Positions 1-12,769 of a stretch of 64,000 bases of DNA are shown here, piece after piece. Numbering within the stretch: position 1 is the stretch's first letter; each line of letters starts with the position of its first letter. A model generated the notes under the pieces. The model was not told the DNA's origin. It made no database searches and saw only the letters and a program-made list of their open reading frames with translations. Location of the stretch: positions 6,739,855-6,803,854 of the forward strand of contig NW_002060946.1 in the NCBI RefSeq assembly GCF_000150275.1. Reading direction: 5' to 3'. Both the position numbers and the translations under genes were made by a program. This DNA is from Trichoplax adhaerens. Taxonomy: Eukaryota > Placozoa > Uniplacotomia > Trichoplacea > Trichoplacidae.

Positions 1-151
1 GAAAGTGAATGTTGGCTACCAATAATGTCTAAATCGACGTTATGAAAGCAAGAAATTGTGGTAGTTAAAGAGAGTATGGGAAGCTATTGAATGTATATCT
101 TGATTGGAATTGATTCTTGCATGCTTTGAACTGGAAATTAGCGACGCAATC

Positions 152-3100
152 ATGTTTCAAGTGACACCACTCCAAAATAATTTTCCTTATATCAAGGGGC
201 ACAAGGTAGATGGCGAAGGGATGAATTTCTTCTCCAATTCATTCTAATCATCGATCTTGTCTAGGCCTTGATTGTTCAATGCAATGCTGTAATTTCTTGT
301 CTCTATCTATCTCTTCTGTTATTGGTAATCATTCCGATATTAGGACTTTTATCAGATGTTTGCAGACGGCGACGATGATATCGTGATAACTTCTTTCACA
401 ATGTGGTCTACTCCTGGCCATTTTTATACCTTAATCAACGGTAATGTACTACTTTAGTGCTACATGTATTCTCCATGAAAAATAGGATAAATGTCGGTGG
501 GGGAGAAAAAGAATTGCAAGCAGTACATTTCTCTATCTACAATACATACTTGATTGTCAATCACGATCGGTAATAGCTCATAAATAGCGCCCCTTGTTGA
601 TATTTTGATTCAAAATGAACACCCATGGCAATCCATCTTTTTGAATTGATGGTCATCCTTTGATTGACATCGATTTCAATGGATGACCACACTCGTTATT
701 CATTTCTTGAATGTATGCTGGTATTTTTCATCTTAGGAGATTCTTTTTATGCATTCGATATTATTGGTAAAAATGGATGTAAGGAATTGCAACGACTCCA
801 TTCTCTTCCAGCGGATAGTGAAACTGCTAAGGTTAGCTGGTATAAATCTTGATGTAGTATGATCCTTGGGCATAATTGTATCTTCACTTGCTCCATTTTT
901 CAATATTTTACCAATGGAAAATATGATGAACTGTTTTGAAAGCTGATGGTATCCATGTCTGTTCTCCATAATTGTAGATTCTACATTCCGCCAAGTTGGT
1001 TATTCCCTGTAAAAAATCACCAGTAGTTGGTGTATGCTATCATAATGAAGATCCACAACAAATTTATATTGTAAGTTTGGTAAATAGATCAGCATGGATC
1101 CATGTTACAAAAATACAGTATCAAGTTAGAAGTTTCTTCTATGCTCGAAATCGAGCCAAATTACATTGTTCATGAGTCGACATTTTTGGGATAATTCCAG
1201 ATTTGTGAATTATTCAGACAGTATCTGTTACAAACTCTGGCTTCTCCAATATGACCTATAGTAGTAGTCTATTTCACCATTTTTATTTCAAAAAATGCTA
1301 TAATTAGGTTCACCAAAATGGAGATACCGAATTATGGAAGTACACACTTGTGGGTCGCAACTATTGCTGGAAAAGTACAGGTATGCGAATGGAGATATTC
1401 GCCTCGGCGTTGTGTCATTATATATATATATGATGTATACGTATACCGTAAATCCATCTTAATGCAGTTTACTAGTGGCGGTTTCAACAACTACATGTAC
1501 TTTCGCGATTACAAGATGTATACTGTAGTGACTTTCCATGATATTATGCAGGATGCAATTGCTTTCCTGTGTTATTGGAAATAATATCCTAACGAATGTA
1601 TTAGCATCGAAATATCCAATCCATTATTCTTATTCTTAACTTGGCTGAAAGTCTCAGTAGAGTAAATTTATTATATACGTCGTATATTATAATTTTTATT
1701 TACCATGTAGGGACGTACACGCTATGCACCAGTACTAGAACTTCCGTCTCTTCCGTTATGATACACAGTCAATTAGACACAATTATTTGGTGCGAAAGAA
1801 GACGATCTGGTACAATTTTCAATAACTTTGAATACAAAATATTACTTAATGGTTGCTAACTGATCGCAATGATGACATTGATACAAGGTCAAATAGGTGA
1901 CGAGGATTGCTGTATTTGTACCAGAAAGCTGGATCGATGTAAGTTTTAGTAATATCATGATTTATATCGTACTTGTATTAAACTTTCAACCCAATTCTTA
2001 ACATACAAATCGCTCATGTTCCTTTATTGCTTGTTGTTACATCATTTTCGGTCCAAAAATACATCGTGGGTGTGCTTATATGATACAACTTTTAATTTGG
2101 ATTTATATGTAATCGAATGCTTGTACTGATTTCCGCCAATCATTAGCTAATGATGCAGTTAAATTTGGTACTGCAAGTGTTATCCTTCATCACTGTCCCG
2201 ATATTGGCATTTACCCACATAAAGATGGCATATATATAGTTGCCAAGTAAGGGAAACTATTGGCGTCAATTTATTGAGTACACATGAAAAAAAAGTAGCC
2301 GTGATTGATATTAATACCTAAATTATTATTTTCTCAACTTGCGTAATGTATTTGAGATCAAACATAACTTCAAGTTTCAATTTATCCTATGTAGGCAACC
2401 ATGCGATTTAATTCTTTTCAGTAATGTAGATGCAACCAATACATTTTTGGTATGAAATTGTAATACTGTTGAGTGGTTTTGAAATGTCTTTTATCTTAAT
2501 ATTTTGTACGAGTGGTACTAATAACGCAATCAACTAATCATTAACTGGTAGTTACACTTATGGAATAAAGATACCTTTGATACATCGCATATTAAAGAAT
2601 CGGACTATCGCGCAATTATTGATCATTATTCGTACGCCTGGATCAATGTTAGTATTAGAGTCCTGATAGGATTAGTAACTTTATGGCTATGCATTAATTA
2701 AATATTGAATTGCTTTTATATTCTTTCTTTAACGAAGTATAATTTCGCTTTCATGTCAGGACTCGACAGTTAGTAAAATTTTAGACGTGATGGTCGACCT
2801 TGATACACAGAGAATATATATTATTGATAGCGCATGTGGGGTATCCTTACTTACTTACGAGCAAGGTTTGCTCGGCTTTATAAATGCTATTATTCAATTC
2901 AACATTAGGTAAATTTTATGTTTAATATATTGCTATTGCCATGTGCAATTTCTTGCAGGTGACCTGGAAATTAGTTATTTATATAGCATCAATTTATCAG
3001 ACGCTGATGTTAAGAAAGTAGTGAACGGAAAACATCGATTACAAGGCTTCATCTTAAATCTTTTTCTTGGTATTATATCACATAATGGCCAAATTAGGTT

Positions 3101-6100
3101 TGTGATATTAACTACTGTATATAAAGTTTCGGCAAGACTTATGGTGTAGACTAACAGATAGATTTTATATATCTGCATGGCAACTTATTATTTAGGATGT
3201 ACGAAATTAACTCTGGAATACTGACATGGACATCAGATAGCTTTCCTTCCCCTCATGATACCATTTTTCAACTTTGGAAATATAATTCTCCTATATCCCA
3301 TGTTGGTGTATATTTACTTGGCCTTGGAATTTTCATACTAGAGGTGACTTGCCCTATTCTGTCATATTGTACAGTATACTGTATTGTAGAATTTGCATTG
3401 TCAAGTGGAAAAGTCAACTACTGTTCGCATACTGATATACTTCAATATTGACCTAGAATGTCGACATTGCAAAGCAAGCACAGCAACTTGAAAGAGTGGT
3501 ATCTGAAGGCGAAAATTTAGAGGTTCAAAATTATTTTCGCTTGAATCGTTATTTTTAAAAATAACACTTTGAAATTTAAGTTAATTTTATCCTCCGTTGA
3601 CTTAACTAGTAAAACATCTTCATAAAGCAATGTTATGTCTTTATTTCTCCTATCACGCAGAATTTTCAATTAAATTTGGCCATCAAACACAGCATGTTAT
3701 GGTCTCGTTATCAGCTTGCATATCGACAAGTAATCAACTTTATAAGCAAGGTATAGATTGTGTATATCAACCATTAAGATATCAGTTCTAATTTATGGCT
3801 CATTAAAGCAAGGCTGTTGTATTATTCATGCACGTAAATTGCATTTTATTGAATTGTTTTTGGCGATTTATTTTTCGTAGGCTACAAATGCAGCGAAAAG
3901 TTTTTCCTTAGCATTAGAGACTAAGATATCTAAAGAGGTAGAAAACTTTTATAATCTGTTTTAGTTACGCGTTATTCTTGTAATCAATGTATAGGTACAA
4001 AATTATTGCTATTGATTTATTCAATATTTTTACTTAGACCATACAAGAATGTTTACGATCTTCTCCTTACAGTCCAACGTTGATATTGGCTAGTCTTTTA
4101 CAAGTACAAATCTCTAAATTTAAAAAACTAATTGGAAAAAAATCATTATTACAATACTTACTAATCCACTTCTTATATTTTATCAGTATCCTCCAACTGT
4201 TTATGACTTCACCTATAACTATATAGAAAATTACGTAGAATACTATCAGTCTGTCTTAGGTATTATTGATGTTACAAGTAAGAGTTGATATAGATTTACC
4301 TTATAACATTATTGAATTAATTTCTTATGCAGCCACAACTGCTGAACCTGTTAAGAAGCAACGAAATTTCTTGCTAGATATGGGTGAGCTTATACCATCA
4401 TATTTATTTAGCTTTCTTATAGCTTTTAATCTAGAACAGTAATTTGATGGTGTAATTGATTCTTGTATGAAATGCAGTGCCAGTATTCGAAAATTATTTA
4501 AACATTGTTCGAGAACATCGGAAAATAATTAGTGGAGTAGAAGATGCGATACCTAAGGTACGAAGTGTGTTATCAATTTCTGTTGTCTAAATGTAATTCA
4601 CGATTGAAATCATGCATTGACAGGAAGATGTTGAGATTGACCTCCCAAATATCGTTAAAGATATGTTGATTGAAATTTATACAGGGCCATCTACCTCTAA
4701 TGAAGGTAGTTCACCGCAATAGATGAAATTTTCCTCCGCTTGACTCTACGTTTCTTAATATTATTGTTTCTACCCTAGTTGCTTTATATCAGGATATAGA
4801 TGCAGTCTGTACATCTTCTGTAACAAGCTTTATTCAAGGATATCTTTTATATCTAGGAATGAAGATTGGCAACGGTATTTTTCATAAATAGTAAAATATA
4901 CTAGCGAAATCGTTATAATCTAATTTGTCTAAGATAGAAGTCGTCAAATCCTCTTTTACAATTGCAGATGGTTCAAGTATAAAAATTATCGAGGAAAATG
5001 AAAACTGGAAATCATTGCTAGATTGTGACGTTATTCATGAAGAAGCCGAGGTAGTTGCATTTTATGGTATAAATTTGATGTTACCCATTACACTCTGTGG
5101 GTAATATTTAAATTATCCTTGTTTTATTTCAATTTTTAGCTGGAATTGTACAAAAAGTCTTCAATATTTCGAACGTTCTGTAGGGTATTATATCGCGAGT
5201 CAGCAACTGCATTGGTAATACAAATTGCATAACTAGTTATTCTCTAAAAAATTCTTAACTGATAATATACTGTTTGTTAGGTCCCTTTGCTAAAAATTTT
5301 GCATGAAAAGTTCAAGTCTATGGAAGATACATTTTCTTATAGTCAGCGTAAAGTTCGTGTCATAAAATGTTGTGTTTAAATGAGCAATGGTAACTTTTAC
5401 CGACAGTTTCACTAACGTACAATAACCTAAACATACAGAATATATTTAGTGAGATACGTGCAGTCTTGCCGTCACTACACCCTTGTCGTATCGAGGAAAC
5501 AACCTCTGAGATGATTTCAGCATATACAGAATTAACACTTTTAAGGTAAGTTGCTACAATTGTATGATTTTGGCATACGTTACGATACCATGCCTTATTA
5601 AAATAATGTCAATCTTTCATTCCTAATTTTACTGCGTTAACTGTGTGTGATAGTGAGGATGATTTCTGTGAAAATATGGCTCTTAGAACATTTATATTTT
5701 ATTCGAAGTGGGAAGATGCTATCGCCTTTACGAGCTCTTATAATAATAATGTAAGATTGGATAGATGATGATAAAGTAGAAAATTTCCTTTTTATGTTAT
5801 TTTTTATTATGGAAACACAATGATTGTCTATTGCAACACTCCATGTGATAATTTGATTGATTAAGAGTCAATTATATCGGTGTAAGCATAATGCTGGATA
5901 CTGATACCACTCTTCTTGTTTACTGTTGATAATTTGAAAGATGTTCTAATTGCATATAATGTAATCTTATCTTTGTAATGTAGACGTTAATACAAAAGGA
6001 ATTGTTCCATATACTGATAACCGAAATGTTAAAAGTAAGCTAATTATTACAGTATACGCGTTTGTAGATGCGCTTATAGCTAAGCTCTACATTAATATTA

Positions 6101-6731
6101 TCACCAATACATCATGTGCAAGTTAGACCAGCACGAAAGAAGCTACTAGTATTTCTATTTTAATGAATTGTAGGCTGGCATCCTTAATGTTTATAGCAAA
6201 TTATTGTGGAATGCGATTCCACAAGATATGAGGTTTGCTGTAGATAGTATGCTTGAAAACGTTATTCTGCAAAAAAAGGTTGAATACTAATCAGTGCTCT
6301 TGTTTGTAGCCTAATTGCATTACTTACGTTGCTAAATGATCATCTTTGTCCAAGAAGCTTAACCGTAAATCAAGGTATGTATAGTTGAAATGAATTTAAA
6401 TTATCGTGTGGATTTTACCTTAGCTGATACGCTGACTGGGCTATATAATGATAATGATTGCAATTTGTAGGCAATGTGTATTACGTACAGAATAACAAGG
6501 ATGTATCTGTAAGTAACAAGAACTTTGGATTTTCTCATTATTCTTAGCTCACTACTGTACAAAGTTTGAAGGATGAGTACTTATTGAAAGATAGCTACAG
6601 GAAGGATTCTAGAGTTGAACAAAGATTTTATTCATTTTTGTAAATGTACCGCTGTTGATGATTATTACTAGATCGGAGCGGTTAAGGATCAGTTTAAGAA
6701 GATGCTTTCTGCGGATTTAGAGCGGAAATGA
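152..6731 (+). CDS. Multi-exon gene, ~860 residues, family not recognised (propeller-like N-half, helical C-half)
   Basis: Exons inferred from gt/ag sites with matching phases: 152-205 (candidate first exon, ATG at 152), 356-440, 737-831, 978-1070, 1308-1380, 1711-1851, 1897-1938, 2159-2246, 2422-2449, 2552-2647, 2760-2865, 2959-3097, 3196-3343, 3457-3522, 3661-3729, 3881-3937, 4038-4103, 4187-4259, 4333-4383, 4478-4557, 4624-4705, 4779-4874, 4968-5050, 5140-5214, 5281-5352, 5439-5545, 5654-5750, 5984-6034, 6174-6278, 6310-6374, 6471-6508, 6672-6731 (TGA). Mean exon size is only about 80 nt. The first ~380 residues alternate short hydrophobic strands and turns (for example TPGHFYTLINGDSFYAFDII, NGDTELWKY, DGIYIV), as in a beta-propeller. 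The remainder is amphipathic helix (YKKSSIFRTFCRVLYRES, SKLLWNAIPQDMRFAVDSML). This propeller-plus-solenoid plan is shared by scaffold nucleoporins, HPS-type and some Fanconi-complex subunits, but I cannot assign one. No signal peptide or membrane helix is visible. The junction 6278/6310 is out of phase and only 31 nt long, so the model is uncertain there. The first exon is also less certain than the rest. Confidence 0.5.
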
Positions 6732-7598
6732 GACCCGCTAAAATTAAATTGTGAATAAGGACACGATACCGTTGTATCCCCAAGTTTGCTACTTTATAAG
6801 ATGTTACGATTATTAATATACTGTATGTATGTACGAACGTACCTGGTAGACATGGAGACAGATGTTTATTTTTTTATATTGATTTTTTATCTTTGATTTC
6901 ATTATTAAAAGCTTTTAAGTGCAATTTAAGCATGTGCCTACAGTTCTTGAGAGCTTATTACAATTCAGTATGTGCTTATAGTTGACAGTTTAATAGATGG
7001 TATGATATGAATGATTGGTATATCTTCTGTAAGTGAAACAAGGATGACAAATTCATAACGGTTTGTCAAGGAATTTTGATGATGAATTACTAGTAAAGGA
7101 TATCATTGGATAATGATACTGAATGGCACTCGTAGAAAGAACTGGTTATTATGTTGTTGTATACTTGTACATTTATAAAGTATGGTAGTGCATGCTTTTT
7201 AGAATGCTAAGCTCCATTACCCTTTGTAGTAGGTGCATGCAGAAAATAAGCGCCATTTTTTAGTAATTTATGGTAGTAACAATGATCTGTATAAATGGAT
7301 TCTGTTGTCTGCATTGATATCAGTTAATACAAGTTATAGGGCTAGTTTCTATGGCTTCATCGATGAATGGACGCTAAGCTATGATGTAAAGTATTCTGAA
7401 CGATTTGCTAGTCCAGCAAGAAAGATGTTGAAAATTATTTGAGTGATACAATCGTAGTAACTCTGTACACCTCTTTTGGATTGTATTTAGGAAAGCAATT
7501 TTACTTTCTGTTGGGGTATCACTCTATTAAACTAGTAGACACAGTAGCGTATTCTGTTTAATAAATTGTCAATCTTTAGATATTCCATTTACGAGTGA
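6732..7598. other. 3' flank of the split gene, no gene seen
   Basis: AT-rich sequence following the TGA at 6729-6731. ATTAAA-type hexamers around 6900 could serve as poly(A) signals. The open frame at 7233-7442 on the + strand has no splice context or recognisable motif, and I do not call it a gene. Confidence 0.5.
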
Positions 7599-8110
7599 GT
7601 GGCGCTCCACAGCGGTCAGCTCCTCATCTCACAGCACAAAGTGCATACGAATGCAGTAGTTGCCTATTCTTCGGAGTCGGAAGAATAGGCAGTTGCTCCT
7701 AAAATATCCAAAACTACTGCAGTACTGTAAAAGAGAGAGAGAGAGAGTGGCGCTCTACAGCGATCAGCTCCTCATCTCAGTGCACAAAGTGGACACATAC
7801 AAATGTAGAGCTCCCTATTCTTCGGAGTCGGAAGAATAGGCAGTTGCTCCTAAAATATCCAAAACTACTGCAGTACTGTAAAAGAGAGAGAGAGAGGAAA
7901 TGCACATGAATGCAGAGTAGAGGAAGACCATGCTAAAACGTCCAAACTACGGCGGCAGTCGTGCAAGAGAGAGAGAGAGAGACGCTGCATAGCGCTCAAT
8001 CCGTAGTGTACTTGCTCATCTCATTACACATGAGTGTAGAGTAGAGGAAGACCATGGCTAAAATGTCCAAACTACGGCGGCAGTAGTGCAAGAGAGAGAG
8101 AGAGACGCTG
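7599..8110. repeat. Composite tandem repeat with GA microsatellites and an internal hairpin
   Basis: Two copies of a ~148-bp unit begin near 7599 and 7747 (gtggcgct-c/t-acagcg...). Shortened derivative units follow to about 8110. Each unit ends in a run of GA dinucleotides (near 7732-7748, 7882-7896, 7968-7981, 8092-8105). The first two copies contain a near-perfect inverted repeat: GCCTATTCTTC, a 7-nt loop, then GAAGAATAGGC at 7662-7690, and the same with one base changed at 7814-7840. This looks like a locally expanded non-coding repeat. Confidence 0.75.
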
Positions 8111-10680
8111 CTCATCTCAGTTCATCAAGTGGACATGAATCGAGAGTAGACCGTCCTAAATTCTGACAACTACTTAGCGCATTTGGTTACCTCATCGCTG
8201 GTGATACTTCAATTATGACACTAAATATCCAATAGCAAGAAAATCGTCATGGCTTCATGGACTCAATATATTGTAGTGCTCTAGTTAAAAGTATCAGCAG
8301 CGATGGCTTCGCCAAATAGTAGATGGAGTGGGGAATACTTTAGGAAGGTCGAATGGACAGGCTTTTAATACGACGATCGTATTGGAAGGATAATTTTGAA
8401 TTTCCAATGGTCGTCTTTTCAATTTTATTGACATTGCTAAAGGGACTATTGCAATCATTGGCAATGGTGAAAATTTGCCCTTGCATTTAACGCTCATCAA
8501 TACTGCTATACAGTATGCTTTTAGCGGAAGCCAACTCGCAATCAACAAGGATTTTAAACAGACTACTTTGATTTGTCCAACTTTATCCAGCGTGATTGGC
8601 CTAGCGTCGCAATAGGCAATATTGATCGCTAGCCATTTTGATACCATTTTACATCTGCATACAGTACTGTTCAATCAGCAACGCTACCTTCTAACAAGAA
8701 GCCTAAAATTGGTAGATTACTCTATTCCATCCCTACTCTCCATCATTGCGTGCTATTTTATGTTTTACACCAATATTCAGTGACCGGTTAACCGCTCAAC
8801 ACTGTTTTTATACTGTTCAATCAATATTGATGCCTTTTGAAACAACAACCCTGTCACTATTGGATAGGATTTTATGCCCATGTCGCCAAAGGTGAACCAA
8901 TAATAAATCATTGAAAATATCCATCGCATCCATTTTTTCATCTTCCAAACCACCAGAGTGAAGTCCATGCGCTTATTTTATTGCCAATCCAATAGGACTT
9001 GTCATTTTTTTCACACTCTCTTCCACCAACATGGTGTACAATATTGCACTGGAATTTTATTTTTCTACGCTTTCCTATTTCTTCTTGACTGTCAGCTACG
9101 TCTCTCTTGACTCAATACAGCACAGTATTTTTCTTCTAGGATAGGATAACCACCAGCCTTCGTTGTACTTTTACCTATCGCTGTAAATCACACAGTGGTT
9201 ACCAATAGTAATATGGATAGTGTTTTAATCAATCACCCATGATTTTACATACTGTAGTTGTTGTCCATTTTCATCCATTGGATCTTCCATGTTGACAAGA
9301 TGGACTGTTTATTTGTACACCATTTTTTCAGTTTATTTATAGAAAAGTGGCAGTTGGAAACGAATACCAAAAACCAAGGTCTGTCTCCTGTATGCATTTT
9401 TCTATCCAAATAGATTGTGGTATGCCGATCGAGGTTGTCAAGTATGGAGTCCAAAGTAAATATTGGCACATCGATGCTTGCTGGAAGAGTATTTACGGTA
9501 TTGATGTGTATCTTTCCATTGGATTTGTAGCCAACTTCTTGAACGAACCGTAAACTACTGTTAATGAATTTTTATAGTTAGTTTACCAACACCAACCGAT
9601 GCATTCTAGCATAATGATGTATTGATAGACGGACGATTGATTGCATCAACTACAGCTGTATACTGTATGGCCATTTTCTACTGTTATTCTATTTTGGGCA
9701 GGTGGTTTTCTAAATTCCCCTTGGCGCTGTAGAGGAGAAACTAGAGCTACAGTAGAATCAACACATTTTCTGTAGTCCTTTCTAGACGGCTACGCGGAAA
9801 GTGTGTTCATGCTGCGCCTATACATGGGCCTTGTTGAGGAAGGTCATCAACGCCATTCTCGTCAAAACAATCCTGTTTATTCCACATTGGATACCATTCC
9901 AAATCATAGACACTGGGCTGGAAAAGGTGCCCGTAGTCTAATGATCAGAGTTTAGACCGTAGGCCATCATCGTTTGCAACAGTACTATCCCGTGAGCAAA
10001 CGATGGAATGTCTTCAAAAATGACAGACATTGAAGAATTTTTTGAAGCCTAGACAACTGTTCTACTAGTTCGAGCCTATGATAGCAAGTAGCACAGCAGT
10101 ATACATCTATTACGGTTACTGGTAAACATAATAACTCGGAAATTGCAAAATCAAGGATGGCTAAGGTGCTCTGTCAGCCAAATAACTCATGTCTGCTTTT
10201 TACAAAATGGCCGACCGCTTTTGTCATTGCTCGACGAAGGATGTCTTATTTCCAAGCATAGAGTGCACCCCTAAACTGCTATATCGGCCAGCTAATTTAC
10301 AGTATCGAGTCATGACCATAGTATGCCATTAGAATTGTTAATAATATTATTTTGAATCACAAGCAAAAGAAAATTCTATCCGTGCTGCGGATGCCGTAGT
10401 AATCACCAATGACAGCTTTCGCCTTGATAGAATCCATTTCTTGCCGATCGCAGTTCAATACAGATCAAAATTACCCTTGACAATCACTTTCATCGATGGC
10501 TTTAACCTCTTTAGATACAGTAGAGTACTGTAGTAGACAGATTCGAATTTTTGCTTTACTTTCGAAATTAGGTACAACACATCGATTAAGGTGATTATAG
10601 ACTCCAGATCGCAAATACTGTAGACTAACGGAGCGAGAACCAATAAACCATTTCCGTTGCTCTTGGCTGAATTTCACGCA
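8111..10680. other. Intergenic stretch, no supported gene
   Basis: I looked for splice-compatible exons and found none that chain. Several open frames of 60-126 codons exist on both strands (largest on the - strand at 8294-8674) without family motifs. The + strand around 8400-8620 faintly resembles a decayed enzyme coding region (see rejected items). Short palindromic TACAGTACTGT-like words recur, for example near 8652. Confidence 0.4.
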
Positions 10681-10689
10681 TTAATCATC

Positions 10690-11545
10690 TTTGTAAGGAA
10701 ATTCAAATTTATTTTTTCCGATCTGATTTATTGCTCTTGTAACTGAATTCAATTTATGAATCGTCATGAGGAAATTTAAATTCATTTTTTCGATCTCAAC
10801 GTTTGGACCTGATTCATTGCTCTCCTAACTGAATTGAATTTATATTAATAAATTGAATATATAAGGTCATAACGAAATTCAAATTCATTTTTCCAATCTC
10901 AACGTTTCGACCTGATTCATTACTCAGCTAACTGAATTGAATTTATATGAATAAATTGAATTGATGAGGTCATAACGAAATTCAAATTCATTTTTCCAGT
11001 CTCAACGTTTGGACCTGATCAATTGCTCTCCGAACTGAATTGAATTTATATGAATAAATTGAATATATAAGGTCATAACGAAATTCAAATTCATTTTTCC
11101 AGTCTCAACGTTTGGACTTGATCAATTGCTCTCCGAACTGAATTGAATTTACATGAATAAATTGAATTGATGAGGTCATAACGAAATTCAAATTCATTTT
11201 TCCAGTCTCAACGTTTCGACCTGATTCATTACTCAGCTAACTGAATTGAATTGATGAGGTCGTAAGGAAATTCAAATTCAATTTTCCAATCTCAACGTTT
11301 GGACCTGATCAATTGCTCTCCGAACTGAATTGAATTTATATGAATAAATTGAATTGATGAGGTCATAACGAAATTCAAATTCATTTTTCCAGTCTCAACG
11401 TTTGGACCTGATCAATTGCTCTCCGAACTGAATTGAATTTATATGAATAAATTGAATTGATGAGGTCGTAAGGAAATTCAAATTCATTTTTCCAATCTCA
11501 ACATTTCGACCTGATCAATTACTCTGCTAACTGAATTCAATTTAT
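10690..11545. repeat. 103-bp tandem array, about 8 copies
   Basis: The word GGTCATAACGAAATTCAAAT and its variants recurs with first bases at 10865, 10968, 11071, 11174, 11258, 11361 and 11464, which is a period of 103 bp. One copy is shortened to 84 bp by loss of a 19-bp piece. More diverged half-copies continue on both sides (10690-10865 and about 11545-12130). Each unit alternates GAAATTCAAATTCATTTTT with ACTGAATTGAATTTATAT, giving an imperfect inverted-repeat character. The array is non-coding, and stops occur in all frames. Confidence 0.85.
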
Positions 11546-12769
11546 CAATCTTTCCCATTTTAACGTTTCGACTCCATTAGTAACTGAACTGAATGCACAG
11601 TCTGTTTTGCTCCATGCATGAATTCTTAGAAGGAAATTCAAATTCATTTTTGCGATCTGGACATTTCGACCTGAATGCCTCCTCCACTAACTGCGTTAAG
11701 AAAATTGAAATCCCTTTTCAATCAGACTTGCGAGGCTTTTGATTGATCTGTATGGATCGTCAATAAAATTAAAAATTGATTTTCTTTTCGATCAGTATCT
11801 CTGCATTCAATAGATTGACTCGTCAGGAAATTAAAATGGATGTTTCGGTCACTTTTTTCTACCGATCTCAACACTCCTGATTGCTCTACTGTACTTCATT
11901 ACTGAAACTATTGCTTAAGTAAATAACCAACTTTAAATTGATTTTTTCGTCCCCATTTTTGTTTTTGCTACCAATCTCAACGCTTCAATCTTGTTGCTCT
12001 ACTTGCTGGGATTCAATATACATTATTTATTGACCCTCATAACCAAATTAAAATGGGAATTTTCCGCTATTATGTTGATTCTGCCCATCTCGACGTTTCC
12101 ACCTGATTGCTCTAGTTACTGACTTGATTAACAACTACATATGGATAGTAAAATACACCTAGAGGAAAATAAATTCAAGTTTAATGGCTGTGATGACGCT
12201 TATTACTGTACATAAAGTGGGACTAACTTGATTCAACAAATTGGATGTTTAATCATCTCGCTTTGAAAGCTTAATGGTATCAAGAATTGAGATTATTATT
12301 ATCCATTAGATGTTGAAAACATGGAACTGTGTCCAACCCTAACAGTAAAACAATCTGTATTGCAGAAGGAAACGATAATGATAAATTATTAGTAGAAATA
12401 GAGCTACTTTAAAGTAATGTGGAAAGAGCGCCTACGTTCATTTGTCAAGCCAAGATAACTTTGCAGAAAAAGGAGAGAAAATGTCGGCCTGTACCGTATA
12501 TTAAGAACGGGAATAACTACTATGATTAGAATGGCTGTTGAGCATTGCATCGGCGTGAAAGGATTAAAAATGGGCTCTTCTTTCCGAGAAATCGTGGCAG
12601 TCATGAGCTAAAATATGCAGCCAATTCCCGTAATTCCACAAGAATGACCAAAGCCAACGGTCTCTCTCCACTGTTGTACAAATAACTGAGTGGCAATCCA
12701 GTACAAATTAGTCATGATCACCGGGTGGCAGGTATTCAGAAATACCCGTCAAGAATTCAACAACAACTT
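11546..12769. other. Decayed continuation of the 103-bp array and plain intergenic DNA
   Basis: From 11546 to about 12130, degenerate echoes of the upstream unit are visible (AAATTCAAATTCATTTTTG..., TCTCAACG-TTTC-GACCTGATT) with growing divergence. From 12130 to 12769 I see nothing that I can support as a gene or element. The - strand frame at 12404-12604 lacks any recognisable motif. Confidence 0.4.

Noticed and set aside
8294-8674. 126-codon - strand open frame
   Set aside because: No start context, splice partner, domain or codon pattern. The opposite strand looks at least as protein-like, so chance or a relic is more likely.
8400-8770. Faint resemblance of the + strand translation (NGRLFNFIDIAKG ... 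TAIQYAFSGSQLA) to the middle of peroxisomal acyl-CoA oxidase
   Set aside because: Interrupted by stops and supported by only a few scattered residues. I cannot separate it from chance without a database alignment.
10690-11545. Regular repeats considered as a CRISPR-like array
   Set aside because: There are no unique spacers between short repeats. The whole 103-bp unit repeats, and the genome is eukaryotic.
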